Origin: Actinacidiphila alni
Lineage (GTDB): Bacteria; Actinomycetota; Actinomycetes; Streptomycetales; Streptomycetaceae
NCBI RefSeq assembly: GCF_900112845.1
Contig: NZ_FONG01000002.1
Coordinates: 558,001-622,000 of the forward strand
Direction of reading: 5' to 3'
DNA: 64,000 nt
Shown here: positions 26,701 to 36,932 of the stretch, in pieces
Position numbering within the stretch: the first letter of the stretch is position 1
Layout of the letters: every line of letters starts with the position of its first letter
Notes under the pieces: model-generated
What the model saw: the letters and a program-made list of their open reading frames with translations, nothing else
What the model was told of the DNA's origin: nothing
Database searches by the model: none
Position numbers and translations under genes: made by a program

Positions 26701-29700
26701 CAGGTGTTCACCGCGGCGCTGGAGCACGCCAGGACTGTGCTCGCGGACACCGCGTCCGGGACCGGCACCCTGATGGCCGCGCAGGACAACCTGGAGTCGG
26801 CCGTCGCGGCGCTCACCATCGACGAGGGCGGCTACGCCGTCCTCCAGGCCGAGAGCCCGGACCAGAAGGAGGGCCCGAGCCTGGTCAGCGAGGCGTACTA
26901 CTCCGACGGCGACCTCGGCGGTGTCACCGAGGGCGCCTGGGAGCGGTACAACAAGCTGGACTTCGGCGGCGTCGCGCCGCGCAGCGTCTCCGTGCGGTAC
27001 GCCAACTCGCAGGCCACGACGGCGAAGCCGAGCAGCGTCGACATCCACGCGGGCGGCGCGGACGGCCCGGTCGTCGCCGCCGTGTCCCTGCCGGGCACGG
27101 GCAGTTGGCAGAACTACACCACCGTCCAGGCCGACATCACCGACCCGGACGTGCTGCTGTCCGCGGGGAGCGCGACCTTCGTCTTCCACGCCCCGGCCGG
27201 CCAGCAGTGGGTGGCGAACTTCGACCGCTACCAGTTCTCGCCGAACCCGGTCACGTCCTCGCCCGTCACCACGCTCGCCACGCTGGGCGCGACCAACACC
27301 ACGGCGACCGGCGACGGTTCGCTGCCGCTGAAGGTCTCCGGCGGCATCTTCGAGAACGTCACCAACGGCGCCTGGGCGCAGTGGAAGGGCACCGACCTGG
27401 GTGACGGCGCGGACACCGTGACCGTCAGCTACGACAAGCCGCAGTCGCGGGCCGCCTCGGACTCGCGGATCGAGCTGCACCTCGGCTCGAAGGACGGCGC
27501 GAAGACCGTCACCGTCCCGCTGGACTACACCGGTTCCGGCTGGGGCACGGTCGCCTCGACGTCCGTGCGGCTCGACCCGGGTGTCTTCGCCGGCGTCCAG
27601 GACGTGTACGCCGACTTCGTCTCCGGCACGCAGACGTCCGACCAGCCGTACGTGGCCAACGTCTACTCGCTGACCCTGACCAGGGCCGCCGACACCCCGG
27701 CCGGCTTCGACGCCACCGCGTGGAAGTCCAACAGCGGCGGCGGCCTCAAGAGCGAACCGGTCGGCTGGACCGACGCGGGCACCACCACCGACCTCGGCGG
27801 CACGTACGACGGGGCGTGGCTCGACTACGGCGACATCGACTTCGGCAGCTCGCCGAAGACCACCGTCACCCTGACGTACGTCAACAACGCGGCGCGCTGC
27901 GGCACCGGTTCGGCCGTCCAGCTCTACCTGGACTCCTTCGACGCCGCGAACCCCGGCACGCCGTACGCGACGATCCCGCTGCCCGTCACCGGCAGCGCCT
28001 GGTCGTCCGGCGGCACGACGAGCCTGACGCTGCCGAAGGCGATCACGGGCACGCACGGCGTCCACCTGCGGCTGACCACCACCCCGGACTCCTCGCACCC
28101 GTACGTCGCGAACCTGGGCCGGATCACCTTCAGCCATGTGGACGCGCCGGCCGCCACGGACACGACGGCGCTGCGCAAGGCCATCGAGCAGTACGCGGGC
28201 CTGTCCGACGACGCGGCGCGCTACGACACCATCGACTTCGGGGTGTTCCAGCGCGAACTGGCCGCCGCACGCGCCCTCGTGGACGCGGACGGCGTCACCC
28301 AGCTGGAGGTCGACAACCAGACCCGCAGCCTGACGCTCGCCGCCAACCAGCTGATCCCGCTGCCGCGGCTGACGCTGGAGAGCCTGGTCGCGACCGCGTC
28401 CGCGCTCGACAACGCGCGCTACACGGACGCCAGTTGGTCCGCCTTCACCTCCGCGCTCGCCGCCGCGAAGGCCGCGGTCGCGGACACCGGAAGCACGGAC
28501 GCGGTGCTCACCGCGCGGTACGACGCCCTGAAGCGGGCGGTCGCCGGGCTGCGGACGAAGCCGAAGACGGTGCCGGACGTGCCCGGCGCGGTGTCGGCGA
28601 CGTCCTCCGGTACGAGCGTGACCGTCGCCTGGGCCGCGCCCGCGGACGACGGCGGTTCGCCCGTCACCGGCTACAAGGTCAGCCTCAGCGACGGGCAGCA
28701 GGTCACGGTCGCCGACGCGGGCAGCCGCGCCACGACCTTCACCCGGCTGCCGGCCGGCCGCTCGTACACCGCGCGCGTCCAGGCGGTGAACGCCGTCGGC
28801 ACGTCACGGCAGAGCCCCGCCACCGCGCCCGTGGTGACCGGCGGCGGCAGGCCGCAGCACCCGCACACCACCGGGGTCGTCACCCACGGCAAGCAGGTCC
28901 GCGTGACCTGGCAGCCGGCCGGCGACGGCGGCTTCCCGGTGATCGGCTACACCGTGGCCCTGGACGACGGCACCACCGTCCACGTCCCCGGTACGGCGAC
29001 CTCCGCGCTGCTGACCGCGAGGAGCGGGGCGAAGGCGCACACGGCGGGCGTGACGGCGGTGACGCTCGCGGGCACGTCGGCGGACACGGCGTCCTCGGCC
29101 CCGGTCGCGACGGCCGCCTCCGACACGTACACCCCGACCCCGTTCCCCGACGACACGCTCAACGCCGCGTACAGCTCGGACAAGTGGCCGGCCACCGGTG
29201 ACGGCACCGACTACTTCAACGACCTGCTCAGCGGTTTCGACCACCTCGGCAGCGACATCCTGGCGCCCAACTCCAAGGTCGCCAACGGCACCGCTCTCAC
29301 CGCCGAGAACGACCTGATCGACGTGAGCATCAACAACGCGGCCACGCAGAAGGAGGTGGACCGCGCCGAGGTCGACGCGACCCACAGCGCCACCGTCACC
29401 ATGGCCGACGGCCTCGGCTCGCGGCTCGGCCAGATCTACGCCGACGCCCTGAACAGCGGCCAACTGCCCAAGACCAACGCCCTGTTCGGCCGGGTCACCA
29501 AGAGCCTGGACACCCACGACGCGGCCAAGGACCACTTCGGCTACCTGCGGCCGTACGTACGGCTCGGCTTCGTCGGCGACGGCGGCGACATCTACGAGTC
29601 GCAGGACGGCTCGTACAGCGGTCTGGCCGGCAGCGGTTCGTACCCCAGCGGTCACACCTACGGCGGCTACGAGGCGGGCACGATCCTCGCCACGCTGCTG

Positions 29701-30612
29701 CCGGAGCTGGCGCCGTCGATCCTGGCGCGCACCTCGGAATACGGCAACAACCGCCTGATCCTCGGCTTCCACTACCCGCTGGACGTCATGGGCGGCCGGA
29801 TCAGCGGCCAGGCCACCGTCGCGCACCGCTGGGCGGACCCCGACTTCGCCGGGCTGCTGATGCAGGCGCACACCGAGATCGAGAACGTGCTGCTCCAGCA
29901 GTGCGAGAAGGAGGGCTACGGCGACACGCTCACGGCCTGCGCGGGCGACCCCTACGCCGGGCTCAGCACGGCGCAGGACGTCGACCTGTACACGCAGCGG
30001 CTCAGCTACGGCTTCTCGCGGGTCGGCAAGGCCGGGCAGGATCTCACGGCGCCCGCGGACGCCGCGGCCCTGCTGACCACCGCCTTCCCCGACCTCACGG
30101 CCGAGCAGCGCACCCAGGTCATCGAGCAGACCGCCACCGACTCCGGCTACCCGCTGGACCTCACCGGCGGTTCCGCGGACGGCGGCGCGAGCTGGGAGCG
30201 GGTCAATCTCGCGGCGGCGATGGCGGCGCACGTCGTCGTCAACGCCGACGGGTCGGTGACGGTGACCAACATCGCCGACGCGACCAGGGCGAGCGTCGCC
30301 GACGCCGACGCGATCACCGTCGGCGGGGTGCGGATCGACGGCTTCGACCCGGCGGTCTCCACGTACGTCGTCGACTGGCCGACGAACACCAGGCTCCCGT
30401 CGCTGACCGCCGTCCCGGCCGTGGCCGGAGCGCGGGTGAAGGTCACCGACGGCAGTACGGTGCTCGGTTCGTCGGGGCCGCGGTCCCGGTTCCCGACGCG
30501 CACGATCACCATCACCTCGGCCAACGGTTCGGTCACGCGTACGTACTCCGTCGGCTTCCACCTCACCAGCCCGAACCACGGGCCGAGTTGGGGAGGCGGC
30601 AAGGGGCACTGA
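23758..30612 (+). CDS. Giant secreted GH92 mannosidase fused to a PAP2 phosphatase
   Basis: This is a 2284-residue exported multi-domain enzyme. The GTG at 23758 follows GGAGAGG and a signal peptide ends near residue 45. Residues about 65-820 are a GH92 exo-alpha-mannosidase with its acid motif NANEID (E646) and the base-region motif DNDAGTMS (about 717-724). The next part has three CBM6-like beta-sandwiches (about 1020-1470), helical FIVAR-type segments (about 960-1015 and 1475-1600) and two fibronectin III domains (about 1600-1790). Residues about 1790-2050 are a PAP2-type acid phosphatase with KDHFGYLRPY, GSYPSGHTYGG (His near 1965) and GFHYPLDVMGGR. The combination suggests degradation of phosphorylated mannans such as yeast wall mannan. 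A LacI-type operator lies upstream. Confidence 0.92.
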   Translation: MPTRSAYPPPGALPPGTARRRPRPLRTTVAALLAGTLGLAALAGTAVAAPGADSAKSGGSSSGTDYTKLVDPFVSTAGDDGNDLPGAEAPHSLAKVNPMTTPNRNHAGYDYNEDHIAGFTATDLDGVGGSGGGGDLLVVPTSVTYDKRPAPGTYAHSYSHDDEDASPGYYRVGLGNVSGSASAVTQGPGTIDAETTATTRTALERYRFPAGSSPELVLDLANNFTSRTRSTLKATTLPDGTTSITGLIAGSFNGASYQMYYAATTNVPVTSLKSWGANGTLSDATSQDAADTGAVLGFDKAAGGDIELRVTLSPISAEQAVTDQKNEVGSLTFDQARARTKAEWNSSLGAVDVHASAAADPKSTLTKEFYTHLYRMYALPVNATSTSGTYRGADGAVHRTNGFTYYDGWSTWDDFRKYSVEAYIDPATYRDMVQSLIELFADAHAAGKSLGSLTHSVPTVRWERSAVVIADAVSKGYKNFDRLDEAYPALLSYAGYYTGAQLRQGYVSGDPGTTVQRGYDQWALSVIAGALGKDADAAKLRTQSTMAIDNLVKSGAWTASDGTKVGLLTPRATGGDWQAADYEKFEAAGLYQGTLWQYHWYDAYDMGGLIKAMGGAKAGKAAVEHMFGEDSATNDGSTMLHSNANEIDLQAPYLFNYVGEPSLTQKWVRQIYTGSTWNRYIATGSTNEAPSGGGEFTPPVNTQVYKLAPDGFLPTMDNDAGTMSTMFVAAALGLFPVTAGSSQFQIGSPFFDSTTITYANGSRFTVKADGVSASKFYVQGATLNGKRFDNTWLDYSQIIAGGTLDFTMGAKPSQWGARTQPAYSLDTDNGGTGGGSHGGTVVSARPASVATGTDGSVHGSVQLTLNGPADFAARKGTSLTGTGAATVTGLPAGVRADLRVAGRQTATLSLSGTAKTDARYTIAFRDTAFAHGTRASTVTGTGVSATDPLLLSAAAVYRAGLSTLVDQASLVRSGNYSDGSWQVFTAALEHARTVLADTASGTGTLMAAQDNLESAVAALTIDEGGYAVLQAESPDQKEGPSLVSEAYYSDGDLGGVTEGAWERYNKLDFGGVAPRSVSVRYANSQATTAKPSSVDIHAGGADGPVVAAVSLPGTGSWQNYTTVQADITDPDVLLSAGSATFVFHAPAGQQWVANFDRYQFSPNPVTSSPVTTLATLGATNTTATGDGSLPLKVSGGIFENVTNGAWAQWKGTDLGDGADTVTVSYDKPQSRAASDSRIELHLGSKDGAKTVTVPLDYTGSGWGTVASTSVRLDPGVFAGVQDVYADFVSGTQTSDQPYVANVYSLTLTRAADTPAGFDATAWKSNSGGGLKSEPVGWTDAGTTTDLGGTYDGAWLDYGDIDFGSSPKTTVTLTYVNNAARCGTGSAVQLYLDSFDAANPGTPYATIPLPVTGSAWSSGGTTSLTLPKAITGTHGVHLRLTTTPDSSHPYVANLGRITFSHVDAPAATDTTALRKAIEQYAGLSDDAARYDTIDFGVFQRELAAARALVDADGVTQLEVDNQTRSLTLAANQLIPLPRLTLESLVATASALDNARYTDASWSAFTSALAAAKAAVADTGSTDAVLTARYDALKRAVAGLRTKPKTVPDVPGAVSATSSGTSVTVAWAAPADDGGSPVTGYKVSLSDGQQVTVADAGSRATTFTRLPAGRSYTARVQAVNAVGTSRQSPATAPVVTGGGRPQHPHTTGVVTHGKQVRVTWQPAGDGGFPVIGYTVALDDGTTVHVPGTATSALLTARSGAKAHTAGVTAVTLAGTSADTASSAPVATAASDTYTPTPFPDDTLNAAYSSDKWPATGDGTDYFNDLLSGFDHLGSDILAPNSKVANGTALTAENDLIDVSINNAATQKEVDRAEVDATHSATVTMADGLGSRLGQIYADALNSGQLPKTNALFGRVTKSLDTHDAAKDHFGYLRPYVRLGFVGDGGDIYESQDGSYSGLAGSGSYPSGHTYGGYEAGTILATLLPELAPSILARTSEYGNNRLILGFHYPLDVMGGRISGQATVAHRWADPDFAGLLMQAHTEIENVLLQQCEKEGYGDTLTACAGDPYAGLSTAQDVDLYTQRLSYGFSRVGKAGQDLTAPADAAALLTTAFPDLTAEQRTQVIEQTATDSGYPLDLTGGSADGGASWERVNLAAAMAAHVVVNADGSVTVTNIADATRASVADADAITVGGVRIDGFDPAVSTYVVDWPTNTRLPSLTAVPAVAGARVKVTDGSTVLGSSGPRSRFPTRTITITSANGSVTRTYSVGFHLTSPNHGPSWGGGKGH

Positions 30613-30634
30613 CGCCTGACGCCCGACTGTCCCC

Positions 30635-30687
30635 GGCCCCTCCGGCCCGGCCGCGCGCTCCCTCGCGCGGTAGGGCCCGGAGGGGCC
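30635..30687. terminator. Long bidirectional terminator after the GH92-PAP2 gene
   Basis: An extended, slightly interrupted stem pairs GGCCCCTCCGG on the left with CCGGAGGGGCC on the right and continues inward through CCGCGCG/CGCGCGG. It lies between convergent genes. Confidence 0.75.
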
Positions 30688-30695
30688 CTTTCACG

Positions 30696-31382
30696 TCAGC
30701 CGTGGTCGTGGGTGGCCACCGGCCGGACCGGGGGGAGCGCGGGCGGTCCGCCGGCGGTACCGGCCGTGGCCAGGCGCCGTATCGACTCCGGGATCGCGCC
30801 GACGGTGAAGGCGTGGACGGCGGGTCCGACGCGCACGGTGACGAAGGACGCCTCCGCCGGCACCTCGGCGGGCAGCGCGAACGCGTGCTCCCCGGCGGCG
30901 AGAGGGCCGTCGCCCGCGGTCACGCGCAGGGAGGTGCTGGTGGGCTCGGGCGGGGCGAAGGAACTGATCCACCAGGCGTCCACGGTGACGTCGGCGGGTT
31001 CGCGGAGGGTGAGGCGCACCGTACGCGTCGCGGCGTCGTACCGCGCGTCGTCGGGTGTGCCCGGGGCGCTCGACGCGGCGCCCTCGACCTGGGCGGCGAC
31101 GAGGCCGGGGATGCCGGCGAGGCCCTGGACGAAGACGACGCGGCCGTTGGACCGGGAGATCTCGTCCATGAGCTGCTGCTTGGCGGGCGGCGGGACCATG
31201 CCGCCGAAGACGACGATGTCGAGGGCGGTGCTGTCGTACGCCGTCAGGACGTCGGCGAACAGGTTGGTCGCGTCGGCGCGGAAGCCCTTGCCGCGCAGGA
31301 GGTCCGCGGCGCCGGTGATCACGCCGGGACTCCTCCCGACGATCAGGACGCGCGGGTTCGCGGGCATGGTCGGCTGGTCCAT
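30696..31382 (-). CDS. Unknown 228-residue protein, divergent from MarR regulator
   Basis: I do not assign a function. The N-terminal half (about 10-110) has a response-regulator-like or flavodoxin-like alternation (RVLIVGRSPGVITGAADLLRGKGF, DIVVFGG), and the C-terminal half is beta-rich (about 120-215). There is no signal peptide. The start at 31382 follows GGGAGA, and a longer frame is open upstream but crosses the operator. The gene faces away from a MarR regulator gene. Two copies of a palindrome and a candidate promoter lie between them, so it is very probably repressed by that MarR protein and induced by its ligand. Confidence 0.75.
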   Translation of the reverse strand: MDQPTMPANPRVLIVGRSPGVITGAADLLRGKGFRADATNLFADVLTAYDSTALDIVVFGGMVPPPAKQQLMDEISRSNGRVVFVQGLAGIPGLVAAQVEGAASSAPGTPDDARYDAATRTVRLTLREPADVTVDAWWISSFAPPEPTSTSLRVTAGDGPLAAGEHAFALPAEVPAEASFVTVRVGPAVHAFTVGAIPESIRRLATAGTAGGPPALPPVRPVATHDHG

Positions 31383-31407
31383 TGGTCGGTCTCCCGTCCG
31401 GAATGAA

Positions 31408-31448
31408 TGTTGGTGCGACCAACATAGCAAGTGTTGGCCGCACCAACA
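31408..31448. promoter_or_regulatory. Double MarR-type operator
   Basis: Two 17-bp palindromes, TGTTGGTGCGACCAACA (31408-31424) and TGTTGGCCGCACCAACA (31432-31448), are centred 24 bp apart between the MarR gene and its divergent neighbour. Both are symmetrical TGTTGG/CCAACA sites, as expected for a MarR dimer. Confidence 0.85.
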
Positions 31449-31449
31449 A
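31421..31449 (-). promoter_or_regulatory. Candidate promoter overlapped by the MarR operators
   Basis: On the minus strand TTGTTG (31449-31444) and TATGTT (31426-31421) are 17 bases apart, a good sigma-70-type promoter for the 228-residue protein. Both operators overlap it, which fits direct repression. Confidence 0.65.
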
Positions 31450-31465
31450 TTGATATCGTCTGTCC

Positions 31466-31960
31466 ATGCCGAAGAGCCACCCGCCGCAGCACCCCATGAG
31501 CCCCCCTGGGGGCCGCGCGCCCGCCCGCCTCGAAGACCGCACGACCTGGCTGATCAGCCGCGCCTTCGCCCGTTCCTCCGGGCTGCTCGCCGCCGCGTTC
31601 GAGTCGTCCGGGCGGGGCCTGCGCGGCTACCACTACCGCCTCCTGGCAGCCCTCGACGAAAGCGGCCCCGCCAGCCAGGCCGACCTCGGCCGCGCGACCG
31701 GGATCGACCGCAGCGACGTCACGGCGGCCCTGTCCGACCTGGAGTCCCACGGCCTCGTCGAACGCTCCGTCGACCCCGACCACCGGCGCCGCAAGATCGT
31801 CACCATCACCGCGCCCGGCGCCGCCCGGCTGACGGAACTCGACGCCGTCGTGGACGCCGTCCAGGACCGCCTCCTGGCCCCCCTGACCGCCGCCCAACGC
31901 CGCCAGTTCCTCGCCCTGTTGACGAAACTCCTCCCGGCGGACGACGCCCCGCCGTCATAA
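31466..31960 (+). CDS. MarR-family transcriptional regulator
   Basis: This is a 164-residue winged-helix repressor. The central part has the MarR helix-turn-helix (about 65-110: ASQADLGRATGIDRSDVTAAL then LVERSVDPDHRRRKIVTIT, with the Asp-x-Arg wing) flanked by dimerisation helices at both ends. Proteins of this family release DNA when they bind small ligands. It is divergent from an unknown gene, and two palindromes in the 83-bp gap are its likely operators, allowing control of itself and its neighbour. It may sense a phenolic, antibiotic or oxidative signal, but the ligand is not predictable. Confidence 0.92.
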   Translation: MPKSHPPQHPMSPPGGRAPARLEDRTTWLISRAFARSSGLLAAAFESSGRGLRGYHYRLLAALDESGPASQADLGRATGIDRSDVTAALSDLESHGLVERSVDPDHRRRKIVTITAPGAARLTELDAVVDAVQDRLLAPLTAAQRRQFLALLTKLLPADDAPPS

Positions 31961-32004
31961 CGGCGCCCCGCTCCCCGTGGCGCGCCGAACGCGACGCGGG
32001 GCCG

Positions 32005-32457
32005 TCAACGGGCGGGGAGGGACGAGGGTGTTGTGGGGAGCGGGTCGAGGGGGGCCGTGGCCGGGGAGGACGGCGGGGTGGCCCATTGGGAGGGGGAGGC
32101 CGTGGGGGAAGCGGACTGATTCGTGGGGGTCGCCGTGGGGGCGGGGGAGACGTCGGCCGGGGGAGAGGTCGTGGTCGGGGGCGGCGGTGGTGGGGCCGCG
32201 GGCATCGTGGGGGCGGGTGGGCCGGACGGGCGCAGGGGGAGGGCGATCAGGGCGGCCGCCGCGGCGGCCAGGGTGACGCCGACCGTGATGCGCAGCCGGC
32301 GGCGACGGGCGGCGCCACGGCGGATCCGCTCGTAGCGGCCGGGGGGCAGACCGAGGAGGCCGGGGGCGGGCCGGAGGATGACGGTGAGCGGGTCGTCGGG
32401 ATCGACGAAGTCCTCGCCGTCGAAGTCCTGACCGTCGTCGTCAGACCGTGTGATCAA
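32005..32457 (-). CDS. Single-pass membrane protein coupled to the ECF sigma factor
   Basis: This is a 150-residue protein with an acidic cytosolic start, an Arg-rich stretch (about 42-55), one membrane helix (about 56-76) and a long Pro/Thr/Ser-rich extracellular tail. The TTG start overlaps the end of the sigma factor gene by 17 bases, with GAGGAG upstream, so the two are translationally coupled. By position it is a candidate anti-sigma or sigma-linked membrane partner, but it has no recognised zinc anti-sigma motif (HxxxCxxC). Its short cytosolic part could still hold the sigma factor. Confidence 0.75.
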   Translation of the reverse strand: MITRSDDDGQDFDGEDFVDPDDPLTVILRPAPGLLGLPPGRYERIRRGAARRRRLRITVGVTLAAAAAALIALPLRPSGPPAPTMPAAPPPPPPTTTSPPADVSPAPTATPTNQSASPTASPSQWATPPSSPATAPLDPLPTTPSSLPAR

Positions 32458-32932
32458 GGCTTCTCCTCAGATGGGCGCGGAGCAGTTCCCTGGCCGTGTG
32501 CAGGTCGGACATCACGGTGCCCTTTCTGCGGCCGGTGAGCAGGGATATCTCGTGGACCGACAGGTCGGCGTAGTAGTGCAGCAGGATCGGTACGCGCAGC
32601 CGTTCCGGCAACGACTGCACCAGCATCCGCAGCGAGGGGTCGGCCGGTTCGGGCGGCGGCCGGACGGCGGCTTCCGCGGTGGCCCGGCGGACGGCCCGGC
32701 GTTCGCGCTCCAGCCTGCGCCAGTGGTCCCGTACGAGATTGGTGGCGGTGACATAGAGGAAGCCGCGTGGCTCGGCCACGGCCGTCCAGCGCGCCCAGAG
32801 CCGGGTGAAGGCTTCCGAGGCGATCTCGTGCGCCGTTTCGTCGTCGTCGACCAGCCGGCGGCACCAGCCGGCCAGGCGCGGGTAGAAGGCGACGAACAGC
32901 TCGGACGCTGCCTTCTCGCGGGACCGTTTCAA
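32441..32932 (-). CDS. ECF-type sigma factor
   Basis: This is a 163-residue RNA polymerase sigma factor of the extracytoplasmic-function group. Region 2 spans about 10-80 (DDDETAHEIASEAFTRLWARW and the core-binding part) and region 4 about 108-160 (DLSVHEISLLTGRRKGTVMSDLHTARELL, the -35-binding helix-turn-helix). The start is a TTG at 32932 with GGAGAG close upstream. A coupled membrane protein follows with a 17-base overlap and may anchor or sense for it. A sortase and a wall-anchored-type protein lie just upstream on the same strand, suggesting a surface-linked regulon. Confidence 0.93.
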   Translation of the reverse strand: MKRSREKAASELFVAFYPRLAGWCRRLVDDDETAHEIASEAFTRLWARWTAVAEPRGFLYVTATNLVRDHWRRLERERRAVRRATAEAAVRPPPEPADPSLRMLVQSLPERLRVPILLHYYADLSVHEISLLTGRRKGTVMSDLHTARELLRAHLRRSLDHTV

Positions 32933-33005
32933 CGCTCTCCATGTCGGGGTCGCACAGGTGCGGGCGGTCCGGAGCCCGGATTCCGGGCCCCGGGCGGGGT
33001 GCGCG

Positions 33006-33632
33006 TCAGGAGCCCGCCGGGGCCAGCTCGGCGAAGACGATCACGTTGTCGAGGTAGCCGGACCCCGAGCGCGGGCCGCCGCAGGTGATCAGCCGCAGTT
33101 CGGGCCGGTCCACGTCCCCGTAGACCGCCGCCGTCGGGAAGTCCGACTTGGCGACCGTGCGGACGCCGGTGACGGTGAACTCCGGTTGTGAGCCGTTCTC
33201 CAGGCGCGCCACGATCCGGTCGCCCGGCCGCAGCCGGGCGAGGTGGCGGAAGACGCCGTCGCCGTAGGCGCCGACCGTGACGTGGGCGAGGATCACCGAC
33301 GGGCCGGTCTGGCCGGGCGTCGGCGAGTACCGGTACCAGCCGGCCTCGTCGTGCGCCGCGATCGGCGGGACCTCGACGGTGCCGTCCGCCGCCAGCCCCA
33401 GCTGCATGACCGGGGTGTCGACCCCGATCGCCGGGATCCGGAGCCCGACCGGGATCGAACGCGCCAGCGCCCGTACGGGGTTGGCCGGTGGCCGCGAACT
33501 CCCCGTCGTATGAAGGGGAGTTGTCGTGGGTCCGCCGGTCCCGGAGGGGTGCGCCGCGCGGGCGCCGCCGCAGCCGGTGAGCAGCGCGCCCGCGGCCGCG
33601 GCGGTGAACGCCCGCCTGGACAGCGGTGTCAC
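33006..33632 (-). CDS. Actinobacterial sortase with Tat/lipoprotein-type leader
   Basis: This 208-residue transpeptidase would join a surface protein to peptidoglycan or cut it. The GTG start overlaps the stop of the preceding gene (GTGA), so the genes are coupled. The leader SRRAFTAAAAGALLTGCGG has a twin-arginine pattern and a lipobox-like Cys. The catalytic set is H117 (LAHVTVG), C184 (LITCGGPR) and the Arg at 187, followed by GYLDNVIVFAEL. The form LITCGG...GYLDN is typical of class F actinobacterial sortases. The neighbour upstream is a small protein with a PNTG-like motif before a membrane anchor, a possible substrate. Confidence 0.92.
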   Translation of the reverse strand: MTPLSRRAFTAAAAGALLTGCGGARAAHPSGTGGPTTTPLHTTGSSRPPANPVRALARSIPVGLRIPAIGVDTPVMQLGLAADGTVEVPPIAAHDEAGWYRYSPTPGQTGPSVILAHVTVGAYGDGVFRHLARLRPGDRIVARLENGSQPEFTVTGVRTVAKSDFPTAAVYGDVDRPELRLITCGGPRSGSGYLDNVIVFAELAPAGS

Positions 33633-34012
33633 GCCCCGGTCGCCCGCCTGCGCCGTACGACGAGGACGGCGCCGCCGCCGAGGGCGAGCGCGGCGGCCGC
33701 GCCCGCGCCGATCAGCCCGCCGTCGGCACCTGAGGAGTGCGACGACACCGGCGCCACACCGGTGTTGGGCGCCCCCTGCGGCACCGCGGCGACCTGCCCG
33801 GGCGCCGTGGACTCGGCCGGCGCCGCGGTGCCGGGAGCGTCGGAGGGTACGGCGGTGGGCGCGGCGCCCGGAGCCTGCGAAGGCGCGGTCGACGCGGTCT
33901 GCGAGACGGTCGGCGACGGCGTCGGGGACGCCCCGTCGGCGAACGCGGGCACGCTGCCCGCCAGCACGGCGGTGCACGCCAGTGCCACGGCGCTCAGGAC
34001 AGTACGGCGCAT
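33629..34012 (-). CDS. Small secreted protein with sortase-substrate-like C-terminus
   Basis: This is a 127-residue exported protein. A signal peptide (about 1-26, ending in FADG) leads into a Pro/Thr/Ala-rich low-complexity stretch (about 28-80), then APNTG (about 81-85), a short spacer, a membrane helix (about 97-118) and an Arg-rich end. That is the layout of a sortase substrate, but the motif is APNTG instead of LPxTG or LAxTG, and the spacer to the helix is longer than usual. The stop overlaps the sortase start by four bases, so this protein is very probably the substrate of its own sortase or part of the same function. Confidence 0.82.
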   Translation of the reverse strand: MRRTVLSAVALACTAVLAGSVPAFADGASPTPSPTVSQTASTAPSQAPGAAPTAVPSDAPGTAAPAESTAPGQVAAVPQGAPNTGVAPVSSHSSGADGGLIGAGAAAALALGGGAVLVVRRRRATGA

Positions 34013-34151
34013 GGGTCGCTCACTTTCGTCGGTCCGCCCGCCCGGTCACGCGCCGGGCTGTGGAATGCGGATCGACTGAAAAGACGGAGCGACGGAGGAA
34101 CGGATTGTAAAGACCGGGCAAAGTCGCCGGGAGGCGGTCCGGAGCGGGACC

Positions 34152-34176
34152 GGCGGGCGGCCGTCCGCCGCCCGCC
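34152..34176 (-). terminator. Terminator after valS
   Basis: A perfect 10-bp stem (34152-34161 with 34167-34176) and a 5-base loop lie 12 bases past the valS stop. Confidence 0.7.
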
Positions 34177-34187
34177 TCCGCTGGGGG

Positions 34188-36830
<2,643 letters not shown>

Positions 36831-36843
36831 TCTACGGTCGCGG

Positions 36844-36903
36844 CTCCGGCGGAACGGGCTCCGGCGGAACGGGCTCCCGCGGAACGGGCCCCGGCGGGAC
36901 GGG
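36844..36903 (-). repeat. 15-bp tandem repeat, four copies, upstream of valS
   Basis: Four copies of the unit CTCCGGCGGAACGGG (36844-36858, 36859-36873, 36874-36888, 36889-36903) show increasing divergence. They fill most of the 102-bp gap between the phospholipase stop and the valS start. Confidence 0.9.
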
Positions 36904-36932
36904 CCGCCGGGAGCGCGGAGCCGGGTGACCGC

